64,000 nt of DNA from CAWGJF01 sp963715745. Lineage in GTDB: Bacteria; Bacteroidota; Ignavibacteria; Ignavibacteriales; Ignavibacteriaceae. A model generated the notes under the pieces. It ran no database searches, had not been told where the DNA came from, and saw nothing but the letters and a program-made list of their open reading frames with translations. The stretch is taken from contig OY970271.1 in assembly GCA_963715745.1 (NCBI GenBank), positions 1,860,001 through 1,924,000 of the forward strand, written 5' to 3'. The number at the start of each line of letters is the position of its first letter. Within the stretch, counting starts at the first letter, position 1. The position numbers and the translations under genes are program-made. Shown piece after piece: positions 46,455-55,916 of the stretch.

Positions 46455-46908
46455 AATTAATCTCCAAATTAAAATCAAAGTTAACTAAAAACATCGCATT
46501 TGTCAGTTCTTGATGTCAGTTATTGGACTATATGTCAGATTGACCGCAATTGTGGCACACACAAATATAAAAGAAAAATTCATAATAAATCTGGTAACTT
46601 ATTGAAAAATAATAACTTAACACAATTCTTCAATAATGGCATTTCACTTGTATAATTAACAAATAACAAATATTTATTTAAAAAGAAGACCAAATAAAAG
46701 AATTATTTAAAGCTTTCAATAAAATCCAAAATTTCTAGTTGAATGATAATTATGATTCAAGCTTTATCTATTAAAAATTTAAAAATGGTATGCTCAAAAT
46801 AAAAATTTAAAAATAAAACGTATTAAAACATAAGAAAGAATAATAGAAATTAAACAAAACTAATTATTGCAGTTAAAATTGCAAAAATGTTAAAGGAGGA
46901 AAATAAAA
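46455..46908. promoter_or_regulatory. Long AT-rich upstream region of dnaK with three TGTCAG repeats
   Basis: About 450 bases lie between the birA start and dnaK. TGTCAG occurs at 46501, 46514 and 46533, the first two extended as TGTCAGTT, followed by ATTGACC and TGGCAC at 46553. No CIRCE inverted repeat (TTAGCACTC/GAGTGCTAA) is present. Direct repeats this dense in otherwise AT-rich DNA may be operators for the divergent birA or for dnaK. The last 20 bases hold a strong ribosome binding site, AAAGGAGGAAAATAAAA, before the dnaK ATG. Confidence 0.35.
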
Positions 46909-48843
46909 ATGGGTAAAATAATAGGAATAGACTTAGGTACGACAAATTCGTGCGTAGCGGTTATGGAAGGAAATGATCCGGTTGTAATTCCAAATTCGGA
47001 AGGTGGCAGAACCACTCCTTCAATTGTAGCTTTTTCCAAATCTGGTGAAAGACTTGTAGGTCAGCCTGCAAAAAGACAAGCCATAACAAATCCAAAAAAT
47101 ACAATCTTCTCAATAAAAAGATTTATGGGAAGAAAAATTGATGAGGTATCAACTGAGATCGGTGAAGTTCCTTACAAAGTTATCTCTGGCGATAACAATT
47201 CTGCAAGAGTGAATATTGATGACAGGGTTTACTCTCCACCAGAAATTAGTGCAATGATACTTCAGAAGATGAAAAAAACTGCTGAAGAATATCTTGGACA
47301 GGAAGTTACTGAAGCTGTAATTACAGTGCCTGCTTATTTTAATGATTCGCAACGACAAGCTACAAAAGATGCCGGTGAAATTGCAGGACTAAAAGTTAAA
47401 CGAATAATTAATGAGCCGACCGCTGCAGCTTTAGCTTATGGTTTGGATAAGAAAACAAAAGATCATACAGTTGCAATTTATGACCTTGGTGGTGGTACTT
47501 TTGATATTTCTGTTCTGCAGCTTGGCGATGGTGTTTTCGAAGTAAAATCAACAAATGGAGATACACACTTAGGCGGTGATGATTTTGATCAGAGATTAAT
47601 TAATTATTTAGCCGATGAATTTCTGAAATCAGACGGTATTGATTTGAAAAAAGATCCGATGGCTTTACAGAGATTAAAAGAAGCTGCTGAAAAAGCTAAG
47701 ATTGAATTATCATCTTCTTCATCTACTGATGTTAATTTACCATTTATTACAGCAACTCAGGATGGTCCGAAACATTTAAATCTAAATATTTCCAGGTCAA
47801 AATTTGAACAGTTAATTCACGATCTTGTTGATAGAACTAGAATTCCTTGTGAAAATGCAATGAAAGATGCTGGTGTTAGTTCATCTGATATCGATGAAGT
47901 TATTCTTGTTGGTGGTTCAACAAGAATACCAATGGTTCAGGAACTGGTTAAAAAATTATTTGGTAAAGAACCACACAAAGGTGTAAATCCTGATGAAGTT
48001 GTTGCAATAGGAGCAGCAATCCAGGGTGGTGTTCTTGCCGGAGATGTTAAAGATGTTCTTCTGTTAGATGTTACTCCGCTGTCACTCGGAATCGAAACAC
48101 TTGGTGGAGTATTCACAAAACTGATTGATGCAAATACGACTATCCCGACAAGAAAGAGTGAAATATTTTCAACGGCATCTGACAGTCAGCCTTCTGTTGA
48201 AATTCATGTTCTTCAGGGTGAAAGATCAATGGCTGCTGATAACAGGACGCTTGGAAGATTTCATCTTGATGGAATTCCACCTGCACCAAGAGGTATTCCG
48301 CAGATTGAAGTTACTTTTGATATTGATGCAAACGGAATTATGCATGTAAGTGCAAAGGATAAAGCTACTAATAAAGAACAGAGCATAAGGATTACATCTT
48401 CAAGTGGATTAAGCCAGGATGAAATAGAAAAAATGAAAAATGATGCTAAAGAGCATGCTGCTGAGGATAAAAAGAAAAAAGAGACGGTTGATGTTAGAAA
48501 CCAGGCTGATAGTTTGGTATTCCAAACAAAGAAACAGATGGAGGAATTGAAGGATAAGATTACTCCTGATATAAAATCAAAGCTTGATGCTGAGATAAAA
48601 AAAGTGGAAGACGCGTTAGCTTCAAATAATTCAGATCAGATAAAAAGTGCTACCGACTCATTGAGTAAGGTCTGGAATGAAATCGCTTCTAAGCTTTATT
48701 CACAAACAGGAGGCACCCAGCAAAATGCACAGCAACAAACGAGTGGGCAGGAACAAGAGACAAAGAAAGATGAGAAAGAAGATGTGCAGGATGCTTCTTA
48801 TGAAGTAGTTGATGATGAAGAAGATAAAAAGAAATCAGAATAA
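46909..48843 (+). CDS. dnaK: Chaperone protein DnaK (Hsp70)
   Basis: A 644-residue Hsp70. The ATPase domain has IGIDLGTTNSCVAVMEG, VPAYFNDSQRQATKDAGEIA, IINEPTAAALAYG, AIYDLGGGTFDISVL and VILVGGSTRIPMVQ. The substrate-binding domain includes LLLDVTPLSLGIETLGGVFT, and the lid ends in an acidic tail YEVVDDEED. It folds proteins with DnaJ and GrpE, which are not in this window. It is followed by a terminator and then by a small heat-shock protein gene, so the two form a heat-shock neighbourhood. Confidence 0.98.
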   Translation: MGKIIGIDLGTTNSCVAVMEGNDPVVIPNSEGGRTTPSIVAFSKSGERLVGQPAKRQAITNPKNTIFSIKRFMGRKIDEVSTEIGEVPYKVISGDNNSARVNIDDRVYSPPEISAMILQKMKKTAEEYLGQEVTEAVITVPAYFNDSQRQATKDAGEIAGLKVKRIINEPTAAALAYGLDKKTKDHTVAIYDLGGGTFDISVLQLGDGVFEVKSTNGDTHLGGDDFDQRLINYLADEFLKSDGIDLKKDPMALQRLKEAAEKAKIELSSSSSTDVNLPFITATQDGPKHLNLNISRSKFEQLIHDLVDRTRIPCENAMKDAGVSSSDIDEVILVGGSTRIPMVQELVKKLFGKEPHKGVNPDEVVAIGAAIQGGVLAGDVKDVLLLDVTPLSLGIETLGGVFTKLIDANTTIPTRKSEIFSTASDSQPSVEIHVLQGERSMAADNRTLGRFHLDGIPPAPRGIPQIEVTFDIDANGIMHVSAKDKATNKEQSIRITSSSGLSQDEIEKMKNDAKEHAAEDKKKKETVDVRNQADSLVFQTKKQMEELKDKITPDIKSKLDAEIKKVEDALASNNSDQIKSATDSLSKVWNEIASKLYSQTGGTQQNAQQQTSGQEQETKKDEKEDVQDASYEVVDDEEDKKKSE

Positions 48844-48856
48844 TTAATCATAATAA

Positions 48857-48892
48857 TAACCGGGCATTTGTAAGAATGTCCGGTTTTCCTTT
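48857..48892 (+). terminator. Intrinsic terminator between dnaK and hsp20
   Basis: CCGGGCAT and ATGTCCGG form an eight-base stem with one G-U pair around an eight-base loop, followed by TTTTCCTTT. It probably ends most dnaK transcripts, with partial read-through to the small heat-shock gene. Confidence 0.7.
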
Positions 48893-48916
48893 CTAAAAAA
48901 AACAACAGTTGAGAAA

Positions 48917-49306
48917 ATGAACAGAGGTATAATAGTATTTAAAGATAAACAAATATCACTCGAAGAATTACTATCAACTGAAAAAAGTATTCTTCCCGAA
49001 GCCGACATTTATGAAACAGACGATAATTATTTCCTATTAGTTAATATGCCGGGTGTTTCAAGAGATAATATCAGTGTAAAAATAATTGACGCACAATTAA
49101 TAATTTTTGGAAGAATAAATTACGAAGAAGCAAACAGCAGAAATTATCTTCTGAATGAAACTGTATTAGGAAATTACTATCGTACTTTTAAAACTACAGA
49201 TACCATTGATCAACAAAAAATCGAAGCTAAATTTGAAAATGGTCAATTAATTCTAAAGCTACCTAAAAAAGAAAATATAAAATCCAGAACAATTCCAATC
49301 CTTTAA
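48917..49306 (+). CDS. Small heat-shock protein (Hsp20/alpha-crystallin)
   Basis: A 129-residue protein with an alpha-crystallin domain: PEADIYETDDNYFLLVNMPGVSRDNISVKI, IIFGRINYEE, NYYRTFKTTDTIDQQKIEAKFENGQLILKLPK and the C-terminal RTIPIL, an I-x-I/L-type oligomer motif (IPI). The LVNMPGV and GQLILKLPK signatures are diagnostic. It is an ATP-independent holdase that would pass clients to the DnaK system encoded just upstream. The N-terminal arm is short, about 30 residues. Confidence 0.93.
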   Translation: MNRGIIVFKDKQISLEELLSTEKSILPEADIYETDDNYFLLVNMPGVSRDNISVKIIDAQLIIFGRINYEEANSRNYLLNETVLGNYYRTFKTTDTIDQQKIEAKFENGQLILKLPKKENIKSRTIPIL

Positions 49307-49310
49307 CTTT

Positions 49311-49339
49311 CAGCCCGTTAATAACGGGCCTGGTTTTTT
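49311..49339 (+). terminator. Intrinsic terminator after hsp20
   Basis: GCCCGTT-AAT-AACGGGC is a perfect seven-base stem, followed by CTGG and TTTTTT. It ends the dnaK-hsp20 transcription unit. Confidence 0.88.
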
Positions 49340-49416
49340 ACTCACCATCAGCAAGTTTAATTATTTAGGAATAATACTTAATTTATAGCCCAATTAAAGT
49401 CTTTTTCTTCTAATTA

Positions 49417-50511
49417 ATGACTTCAACTGAAAAAAAGCACCGGATAATTTTTATAGACTTAATGCGCGCATTTGCTGTAATACAAATGGTGCAAGGGCAC
49501 ACAGTTAATGTTGTTTTGGATAATAGTTACAGAGTTTCAGAGTATCCGTTATACTCTGTGTGGTACTTTATGCGTGGAATGACAGCGCCGATTTTTTTGT
49601 TTACAGCCGGTGTTGTTTTTACATATTTGTTTCGATTAGTTGATAAACCATTTCTAAAAAATCCAAGAGTTTTTAAGGGTGTAAAGCGCGCATTCCTATT
49701 AATTTTTTTAGGATACTTGCTTAGATATCCAACCTGGTCAGTTTTTGATTTCCGATATGTTACGGATGAATCTTTGAAAACCTTTTATACAGTTGATGTC
49801 CTACATTTGATCGGCTGTGGCTTGCTGGTTCTATTATTTTTATTGTTTATTTCAGAGAAAATTAAAATATCTGATTATATCTCATTCGGTCTATTTTCCA
49901 TAATTGTAATTTTTATTACACCAATTATTTATACAATTAATTGGAATAATATTTTGCCAACAATATTAGCAGGATATTTGTATCCTGATACCGGCTCACT
50001 ATTTCCTTTATTTCCATGGCTGGCTTACCTTGTGATGGGCGGTTTGCTTGGTAGTTATCTTGCAAAAAATCCTTCTGCATTTAAATCAGTCAATTTTAGT
50101 TTGATGCTTGGAATTATTGGTTTTGGACTGATATTAATTTCAATGATATTTGATTTATTTACTCACGAGCTTGGTTATGATAATATTCTTTACTCTGCAA
50201 CACCTAATATTGTATTTTTCAGATTAGGTTTCGTTCTGGTAATGAATTCGATTGTATCTTATATTGCATTAAGGGTTGAAACAATTCCAAGATTTATTAT
50301 TCTTGTTGGAAGAAATACTTTGTTAATTTATGTTGTGCATCTTTTAATTCTTTACGGTAGTGCCTGGAATCCGGGTGTTTCGAAAATATGGGAGAATGCA
50401 TTTAACGGCTGGCAGTCTTTCGGTGCAGCTTTAATAATGTTAAGTTTAATGACCTTGCTTGTACTTTTAATTCACTTGTTTAAGATTAGAAATAAACAAC
50501 TTGTTACTTAA
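49417..50511 (+). CDS. DUF1624/HGSNAT-like membrane acyltransferase
   Basis: A 364-residue integral membrane protein with about ten hydrophobic helices. The start RIIFIDLMRAFAVIQMVQGH matches DUF1624 and heparan-alpha-glucosaminide acetyltransferase-like proteins, where an early D-x-x-R is followed by a helix and a conserved His (MVQGHT). MTAPIFLFTAGVVFTY and LFPWLAYLVMGGLLGSYLA are other typical stretches. It probably transfers acyl groups across the inner membrane to a periplasmic sugar; the acceptor is unknown. It ends 16 bases before ruvB. Confidence 0.8.
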   Translation: MTSTEKKHRIIFIDLMRAFAVIQMVQGHTVNVVLDNSYRVSEYPLYSVWYFMRGMTAPIFLFTAGVVFTYLFRLVDKPFLKNPRVFKGVKRAFLLIFLGYLLRYPTWSVFDFRYVTDESLKTFYTVDVLHLIGCGLLVLLFLLFISEKIKISDYISFGLFSIIVIFITPIIYTINWNNILPTILAGYLYPDTGSLFPLFPWLAYLVMGGLLGSYLAKNPSAFKSVNFSLMLGIIGFGLILISMIFDLFTHELGYDNILYSATPNIVFFRLGFVLVMNSIVSYIALRVETIPRFIILVGRNTLLIYVVHLLILYGSAWNPGVSKIWENAFNGWQSFGAALIMLSLMTLLVLLIHLFKIRNKQLVT

Positions 50512-50526
50512 AAACTATAATGTAGA

Positions 50527-51552
50527 ATGAAAAAACCAAGTTCAGTTGAACCGACAATTAATGAAGAAGAGAAATATTTTGAACAGTCTTTACGACCTGA
50601 GATACTACAGGATTTTATTGGACAAAACAGGATTACAGAAAATCTGAATGTTTTCATTACCGCTGCAAAAAAAAGAGATGAAGCGCTTGACCATACTTTG
50701 CTTACAGGGCCTCCGGGACTCGGAAAAACTACCCTCGCACACATAATTGCAAACGAACTTGGTTCCAAAATAAAAGTAACTTCCGGACCGGTTCTGGAAA
50801 AACCTGGTGATCTTGCCGGGATACTAACAAACCTTGAAGAAAAATCAGTTTTGTTTATAGATGAAATTCACAGGCTAAGTCCGGTAGTTGAAGAATATCT
50901 CTATTCCGCAATGGAAGATTATAAACTTGATATTATGATAGACAGCGGACCTAATGCTCGTTCAATTCAAATTAGTTTGCCGAAATATACTTTAATAGGT
51001 GCAACAACAAGAGCAGGTATGTTAACTTCACCTCTGCGTGACAGGTTTGGAATAAAATTCAGACTGGATTATTATCCTGCTGAAAATCTGCAAAAGATTG
51101 TAACCCGCTCAGCAAAAATTATTAATGTAAAAATTGAAGAAGATGCTTCTGTTGAAATTTCAAAAAGGTCACGGGGAACGCCACGTATTGCTAACAGACT
51201 GTTAAGAAGAACCCGTGACTTTGCAGATTTTGATAATAAAAAGAATATAGATCTTGAAACATCAAAAAAAGCATTGAGTGCACTTGAAGTTGACGAGTTC
51301 GGACTTGATGAAATGGATAAAGAAATTATTCTTGCTATAATTGAAAAATATAATGGCGGTCCTGTTGGATTAAACACGATTGCTGTTGCAGTGAATGAGG
51401 ATCCCGGAACAATAGAAGAAGTTTATGAACCCTATTTAATTCAACAGGGATTTATTCAGCGTACACCAAGGGGAAGAGAAGCAACTGCTTTAGCATTCAA
51501 AAGATTTCAAAGATCAAAACGAAACAAAAACGACAATACTCTTTTTGACTAA
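50527..51552 (+). CDS. ruvB: Holliday junction branch-migration helicase RuvB
   Basis: A 341-residue RuvB. SLRPEILQDFIGQNRITENL is the N-terminal signature, LLTGPPGLGKTTLAHIIANE is Walker A, LFIDEIHRLSPVVEEYLY is Walker B, and GATTRAGMLTSPLRDRFG is sensor 1 with the arginine finger. A C-terminal winged-helix part ends with QQGFIQRTPRGREAT. With RuvA and RuvC it processes recombination junctions. ruvA and ruvC are not in the window. Confidence 0.97.
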   Translation: MKKPSSVEPTINEEEKYFEQSLRPEILQDFIGQNRITENLNVFITAAKKRDEALDHTLLTGPPGLGKTTLAHIIANELGSKIKVTSGPVLEKPGDLAGILTNLEEKSVLFIDEIHRLSPVVEEYLYSAMEDYKLDIMIDSGPNARSIQISLPKYTLIGATTRAGMLTSPLRDRFGIKFRLDYYPAENLQKIVTRSAKIINVKIEEDASVEISKRSRGTPRIANRLLRRTRDFADFDNKKNIDLETSKKALSALEVDEFGLDEMDKEIILAIIEKYNGGPVGLNTIAVAVNEDPGTIEEVYEPYLIQQGFIQRTPRGREATALAFKRFQRSKRNKNDNTLFD

Positions 51553-51578
51553 GCACATATAAACCGGGGAGTTTTATT

Positions 51579-53456
51579 ATGTATCTTAAATCTAAAATTG
51601 TCTGCGCAATTTTATTTCTTTTTTCAAGTCATTCAGCCGCACAATTTGATCTTTATATTGCCAGAAATATTCAAAAAGCATTTGATAATGGAACAAGATC
51701 ATACAATGGAAAACCTGGGAAAAACTATTGGCAAAATTCTTCCGATTACAATATTAAAGTCAATATCGATCTTGAAAACCATCTGTTGACAGGCACTGAA
51801 AAAATTAAATACTATAATAATAGTCCTGATACTTTAAAAACTATCGTGATTCGACTTTACCAAAATATCCTGAAAAAAGGTGCAATGCGTGATTTTACGG
51901 TTCCTGATCCCGAAGCTGTAAATGATGGAGTAAAGATTAGTAAAATCAAAATCAATAATGTTGTTCCGAAAGATAATGCTGTTTCGATTAATTCAACTTT
52001 AATGACAATCAAGCTTTCGAATTATATTGAACCAAAAAGTGAATCGAATCTTGAATTTGAATGGAGTTTTCCTATACAGGATAAAGTGCAAATACGGATG
52101 GGTGGATACGATTCCACTTCTTATTTAATTGGTTATTGGTATCCACAAATTTCTGTTTATGATGATATAGATGGCTGGGATACTTATCAATATGCTGGTA
52201 TCCGTGAATTTTATAATGATTTCAATAACTATATAGTTGAAATTAATGTTCCGAAGAACTTTAATGTTTGGGCCACAGGGACGCTGCAAAATGCTGAAGA
52301 AATATTTAATGAAAAATTTCTTAAGAGAATTGAGCTTGCTCAAAAATCAGATTCAGTAGTAAGAATTATTACTGAACAGGATTTAGTGGAAGAGGACATT
52401 TTTAGGAATGACTCAAAGAATGTATTTAAATGTAAAGCTGAAAACGTAACTGATTTTGTTTTCTCTTTCAGCGATCATTACTTGTGGGATGGAGTCAGTC
52501 TGGTTGTAGATACGCAAACAGACAGACGGGTGTTTATAGATGCTGCGTATAAAAAAGAGTCAGCCGATTTTTATATTGTTGCAAAATTAGCAAGAGAAAC
52601 AATTGAATATTTATCATTTAAAATGCCCGGAGTTCCATTTCCTTTCCCATGCTTTACGGTATTTAACGGATCTGGAGGAATGGAATTTCCAATGATGATC
52701 AATGATGGATCAGCATTAACTCTGGAAAGCACTGTTCAATTGACTTCTCATGAAACTTCACACCAGTATTTTCCTTTTTATATGGGAACAAATGAACAGA
52801 AATATGCTTTTATGGATGAAGGCTGGGCGGTTTTTCTTCCTTTAAGATTGCAGCAAAAATATTATAAAAGTGATTTTCCGAGAATTAGAGAAATAAAGAA
52901 CTATGAAAAGTTTGCCGGAGATGAAACTGAAATGCCTTTAATGATTCCATCTATATTACTTGATTATCGATCTTACAGAAATTCAGCTTATGCGAGATCA
53001 TCAGTCGCTTATCGGTTTCTTGATGATTTTTTAGGGGATTCACTTTTTTTGAATGCATTGCATGAATTTATGAATGACTGGCACGGAAAGCATCCGATTC
53101 CTTTCGATTTCTTTTTTACTTTTGATCGTATTGTTGGAAGGGATTTAAGCTGGTACTGGAAACCATGGTTTTTTGAATTCGGGTATCCTGATTTGAAATT
53201 GAGTAAAGCTTATGTGGAGGATTATATTTTGAAAATTACAGTTAACAAAATTGGGAATATCCCAACTCCTGTTGCTATTAAAATAAAAAATTATGATGGA
53301 AGCCAGGAAGAAATTTATAGAGATGCAAGTATCTGGAAAAACACAGATGAGCTGCGAATTGATTATAAAATTTCAAGACCGGTAAGGCAGGTTGAATTAG
53401 GCAGAGAAGATATTCCGGATGTTAACAGGGAAAACAACAAAATTGTTATTCAATAA
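51579..53456 (+). CDS. Secreted M1-family metallopeptidase, second copy
   Basis: A 625-residue exported protein with a signal peptide (VCAILFLFSSHSAAQ). The M1-type zinc site HETSHQYFP has His391, Glu392 and His395, with Glu414 in FMDEGWAVF, an exact HExxH-18-E spacing. SGGMEFPMM is the counterpart of the GAMEN motif. An N-terminal beta-domain (VNIDLENHLLTGTEKIKYYN) resembles the M1 saddle domain. It is unlike the membrane-anchored M1 enzyme at 18.8 kb in sequence. Probably it trims peptides in the periplasm or outside. A clear ribosome binding site (GGGGAG) precedes the ATG. Confidence 0.88.
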   Translation: MYLKSKIVCAILFLFSSHSAAQFDLYIARNIQKAFDNGTRSYNGKPGKNYWQNSSDYNIKVNIDLENHLLTGTEKIKYYNNSPDTLKTIVIRLYQNILKKGAMRDFTVPDPEAVNDGVKISKIKINNVVPKDNAVSINSTLMTIKLSNYIEPKSESNLEFEWSFPIQDKVQIRMGGYDSTSYLIGYWYPQISVYDDIDGWDTYQYAGIREFYNDFNNYIVEINVPKNFNVWATGTLQNAEEIFNEKFLKRIELAQKSDSVVRIITEQDLVEEDIFRNDSKNVFKCKAENVTDFVFSFSDHYLWDGVSLVVDTQTDRRVFIDAAYKKESADFYIVAKLARETIEYLSFKMPGVPFPFPCFTVFNGSGGMEFPMMINDGSALTLESTVQLTSHETSHQYFPFYMGTNEQKYAFMDEGWAVFLPLRLQQKYYKSDFPRIREIKNYEKFAGDETEMPLMIPSILLDYRSYRNSAYARSSVAYRFLDDFLGDSLFLNALHEFMNDWHGKHPIPFDFFFTFDRIVGRDLSWYWKPWFFEFGYPDLKLSKAYVEDYILKITVNKIGNIPTPVAIKIKNYDGSQEEIYRDASIWKNTDELRIDYKISRPVRQVELGREDIPDVNRENNKIVIQ

Positions 53457-53471
53457 AATCTATAAGCAATG

Positions 53472-54314
53472 TTATTCAAATTTTAAGTAACTATCTTTTT
53501 TATAGCCAAAGATTCCATTTATAAAATTATAAATAGCAAATAACTCTAAAGAAAAGGGGATGTAACCCAGATAGCCCAATACAGGCATTTCAAAAATGTG
53601 AATGAAGTTTGCCAATTGTAAATGATAAATCCACTTCGGATAAGAATAGTAGTTCCACATTTCCCAAAAGAATCCGCAAATAAGGCATCCGGTTATTAAA
53701 CAAATAAACGGTTTCCAATTTCCATTAGACAAAAATTCAAACAGAGATGAATTTTTCATCCGGATATTTATAGGTTCAATAATTAAAAATATTGATAGCC
53801 AGTTCAGGTAGAAAAAATATTGGGGGAATGATAATAGAAGAGCTAAACAAACTAACCCGGAAACAAAAATAATTTTTGTTCCAGTTGAGGTAATTGTTAT
53901 TGTTCTCTTGCTATTAAAATATTTTGTCCAGTTAAATGTTGAAAATAATTCTGCAGTTTCAAAAACAGCTGGCATCACAGTTGAAAATGACAAAGTTGCA
54001 TAAACAGCATATTCAAAGTCAGTGAAAAATTCTTTTCCAACATAAACCCAGTTGGCAGTACGTTCATTGAGTAACTCAAATAACCACCAGGCTGGAGCCG
54101 AAATTATAAATAATAAAATAAATTTTCTAAAATTTCGTTTTAGTAGAGATGAATTTTTCCTGGATAAGACCAGAGAGTCAACAAACAAAATATATCCCAG
54201 CCAGAGTGGGAAGAAAAGCAGGTAAGTTCGCAAACCTGTTAATGACCAGTTCAGGTACCAGCTTACTAATATTAAAACTAGTCCGATATAAAAATGAATT
54301 GGAAGTCTTTTCAA
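53472..54314 (-). CDS. Integral membrane protein of unknown function (full-length copy)
   Basis: A 280-residue protein with about seven hydrophobic helices: FYIGLVLILVSWYLNW, YLLFFPLWLGYILFVDSLVL, FILLFIISAPAWWLFELL, YAVYATLSFSTVMPAVFE, IIFVSGLVCLALLLSFPQYF, ICLITGCLICGFFWEMWNYY and LGYIPFSLELFAIYNF. Conserved-looking polar residues within helices (WWLFELLNERTANW, EMWNYYSYPKW) hint at a binding site. I do not recognise the family. It lies downstream of the first repeat-protein gene on the same strand, behind a terminator. Its first 133 codons are duplicated at 56.2 kb. Confidence 0.65.
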   Translation of the reverse strand: MKRLPIHFYIGLVLILVSWYLNWSLTGLRTYLLFFPLWLGYILFVDSLVLSRKNSSLLKRNFRKFILLFIISAPAWWLFELLNERTANWVYVGKEFFTDFEYAVYATLSFSTVMPAVFETAELFSTFNWTKYFNSKRTITITSTGTKIIFVSGLVCLALLLSFPQYFFYLNWLSIFLIIEPINIRMKNSSLFEFLSNGNWKPFICLITGCLICGFFWEMWNYYSYPKWIYHLQLANFIHIFEMPVLGYLGYIPFSLELFAIYNFINGIFGYKKDSYLKFE

Positions 54315-54351
54315 AACAATTTTCTATTGGTTACAATTAAATCTAAATATA

Positions 54352-54382
54352 ATAAAAAAAGACCACCTGTTAAGGTGGCCTT
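54352..54382 (-). terminator. Intrinsic terminator after the first repeat-protein gene
   Basis: On the minus strand CCACCT-TAAC-AGGTGG is followed by TCTTTTTTT, a strong terminator 26 bases past the repeat-protein stop. It would largely uncouple the downstream membrane-protein gene. Confidence 0.85.
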
Positions 54383-54407
54383 TAAAATATTACTATTTAT
54401 TGGAATA

Positions 54408-55901
54408 TTATTTAAGCAACATCATCTTCTTTGTTTGAACAAATGCTTTCTCACCGTTTACCGGGATTGCCTGCATCTTGTATAAATAAATTCCGCTTGA
54501 TAAATTACTTGCATCAAAAGTTACCTGGTGATTTCCAGATTCAACTTCTCCATTAACTAATGAAGCAACTTCATTACCAATTATATCATAGATTTTTATA
54601 TTTACAATCGAATTCTCCGGAACGCTGAATTTAATTAAAGTACTTGGATTAAATGGATTTGGATAGTTATTATCAAGAGAAAATTTAGTTACTGTATTAT
54701 TATCCTGTACATCACTTACTATTAACTGCCAATAATAACTATATCTGTTTGTATTAACCCATTGAGAACCATCCCACTCCTGATATGTATATCTAAAATA
54801 GTTTCCATTTGCATCGTATTCTATGGAAGCTTGTGTATAATTCTCCCATCCTGTTCCCGGGTTCCAATTTTCATATAAATAACTAGTCTGTTGACCATTA
54901 CCATTATAAGTATACGTTAATCTATAAGAATTCACCCATTGAGAACCATCCCAATCCTGATTCAAATTTTGAGTTGCATTTCCGGAACCATCATAGGTAT
55001 ACACATATCTGTAATCATTAACCCAGCCGTTTACAGGATCCCAATCCTGAGAGAGGTATTCAGTATTCCAACCATTTGAATTATATGTATAAATATATTG
55101 TGCATAATTTTCCCACGCTAAACCATTCCAGCTATATACAATATAGGTCAGGTAATCACCATTTGAATTATATGTGTAGTTATATTGATAATAATTTACC
55201 CATGTACCACCAGACCAATACTGAGATGTTCGTGTTGTTTCCTGATTGTTTGAATTGTACTGATATATATATTTAAAAGAATTAACCCACGTACCACCAG
55301 ACCAATTTTGGTAAATATAGTAGTCTAAATTTCCGTTTGGCATATAAGTATAATTGTACTGGTAATAATTTTCCCACGAAGAGCCATTCCACTGTTCATA
55401 TAGATAATTAGTCTCATCACCATTTGAATTATAAGTATATGAATAACGATAAGAATTTACCCAATCAGAACCGGACCAGGTTTGATCAACTGCTGTTGCT
55501 ACCTGACCATTTCCGGTGTATGTATATGTATAACGATAGGTATTTACCCAACTGCCGCTGCTCCAGCTTTGGTATATAACTTCAGTGGTCCAACCCTGTG
55601 CATTATATGTATAATCTCCTTGCTCGCTGTTTACCCAATTTGATCCATCCCACATTTCGCCCAAATAATAATCTAAGGCATAAAAGTTTTGTGGGCTGTA
55701 AAAAATATTATTCAAAATTTTTGAATTTTTATCAAATATTGTTGAATTACTTTTTTCCTGATGAAACTTGTTTACTTCATCAGAAGTTTGGGGAAGTAAT
55801 TTGGGTAATTCAACTTCTCCTTTATGTTTATTTTGTGCAAAACTAATAGAAGTTATTGCAAATAATGAAAGAATAAAGAACAAGTAAGTTACTTGTTTCA
55901 T
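54408..55901 (-). CDS. T9SS-secreted protein with 11 Trp/Tyr/Asn-rich repeats, copy 1
   Basis: A 497-residue secreted protein. The signal peptide ends near ISFAQNKHKGE. A 65-residue linker precedes 11 repeats of about 27-28 residues (about residues 80-400) of the form W-[SND]-G-x-x-W-[VE]-N-x-x-x-Y-x-Y-T-Y-x-x-N-G. A C-terminal type A sorting domain of about 80 residues has NNYPNPFNPSTLIKFSVPEN, IKIYDIIGNEVASLV, FDASNLSSGIYLYKM and KKMMLLK. It should be exported by Sec, then by the SprA-based T9SS, and anchored or released at the cell surface. The repeats resemble no family I can name; a superficial RHS/YD likeness (YTYNSNGD) exists. GGAGG lies before the ATG. Confidence 0.88.
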   Translation of the reverse strand: MKQVTYLFFILSLFAITSISFAQNKHKGEVELPKLLPQTSDEVNKFHQEKSNSTIFDKNSKILNNIFYSPQNFYALDYYLGEMWDGSNWVNSEQGDYTYNAQGWTTEVIYQSWSSGSWVNTYRYTYTYTGNGQVATAVDQTWSGSDWVNSYRYSYTYNSNGDETNYLYEQWNGSSWENYYQYNYTYMPNGNLDYYIYQNWSGGTWVNSFKYIYQYNSNNQETTRTSQYWSGGTWVNYYQYNYTYNSNGDYLTYIVYSWNGLAWENYAQYIYTYNSNGWNTEYLSQDWDPVNGWVNDYRYVYTYDGSGNATQNLNQDWDGSQWVNSYRLTYTYNGNGQQTSYLYENWNPGTGWENYTQASIEYDANGNYFRYTYQEWDGSQWVNTNRYSYYWQLIVSDVQDNNTVTKFSLDNNYPNPFNPSTLIKFSVPENSIVNIKIYDIIGNEVASLVNGEVESGNHQVTFDASNLSSGIYLYKMQAIPVNGEKAFVQTKKMMLLK

Positions 55902-55916
55902 TTTAGGGCCTCCTGA

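Larger units (their letters stand above)
53914..55916. repeat. Segmental duplication, left copy (2.0 kb)
   Basis: This 2003-base segment is near-identical to 56219-58221 at a constant offset of 2305 bases, without visible gaps. It spans most of the membrane-protein gene (5' part), the terminator and the entire repeat-protein gene including its GGAGG ribosome binding site. Homology starts at TTAAAAT (53914) and stops after CCTCCTGA (55916). No terminal inverted repeats or transposase are seen at the borders. Confidence 0.92.

Noticed and set aside
46553..46570. Sigma-54 promoter at TGGCAC
   Set aside because: The expected TTGC element at the correct spacing is absent.
46479..46908. CIRCE/HrcA element upstream of dnaK
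   Set aside because: No TTAGCACTC-N9-GAGTGCTAA or close variant is present.
54720..55650. Repeat array read as an RHS/YD-repeat toxin
   Set aside because: The units lack the YD signature and RHS core, the protein is small, and it ends in a T9SS sorting domain with no toxin tail or immunity gene.
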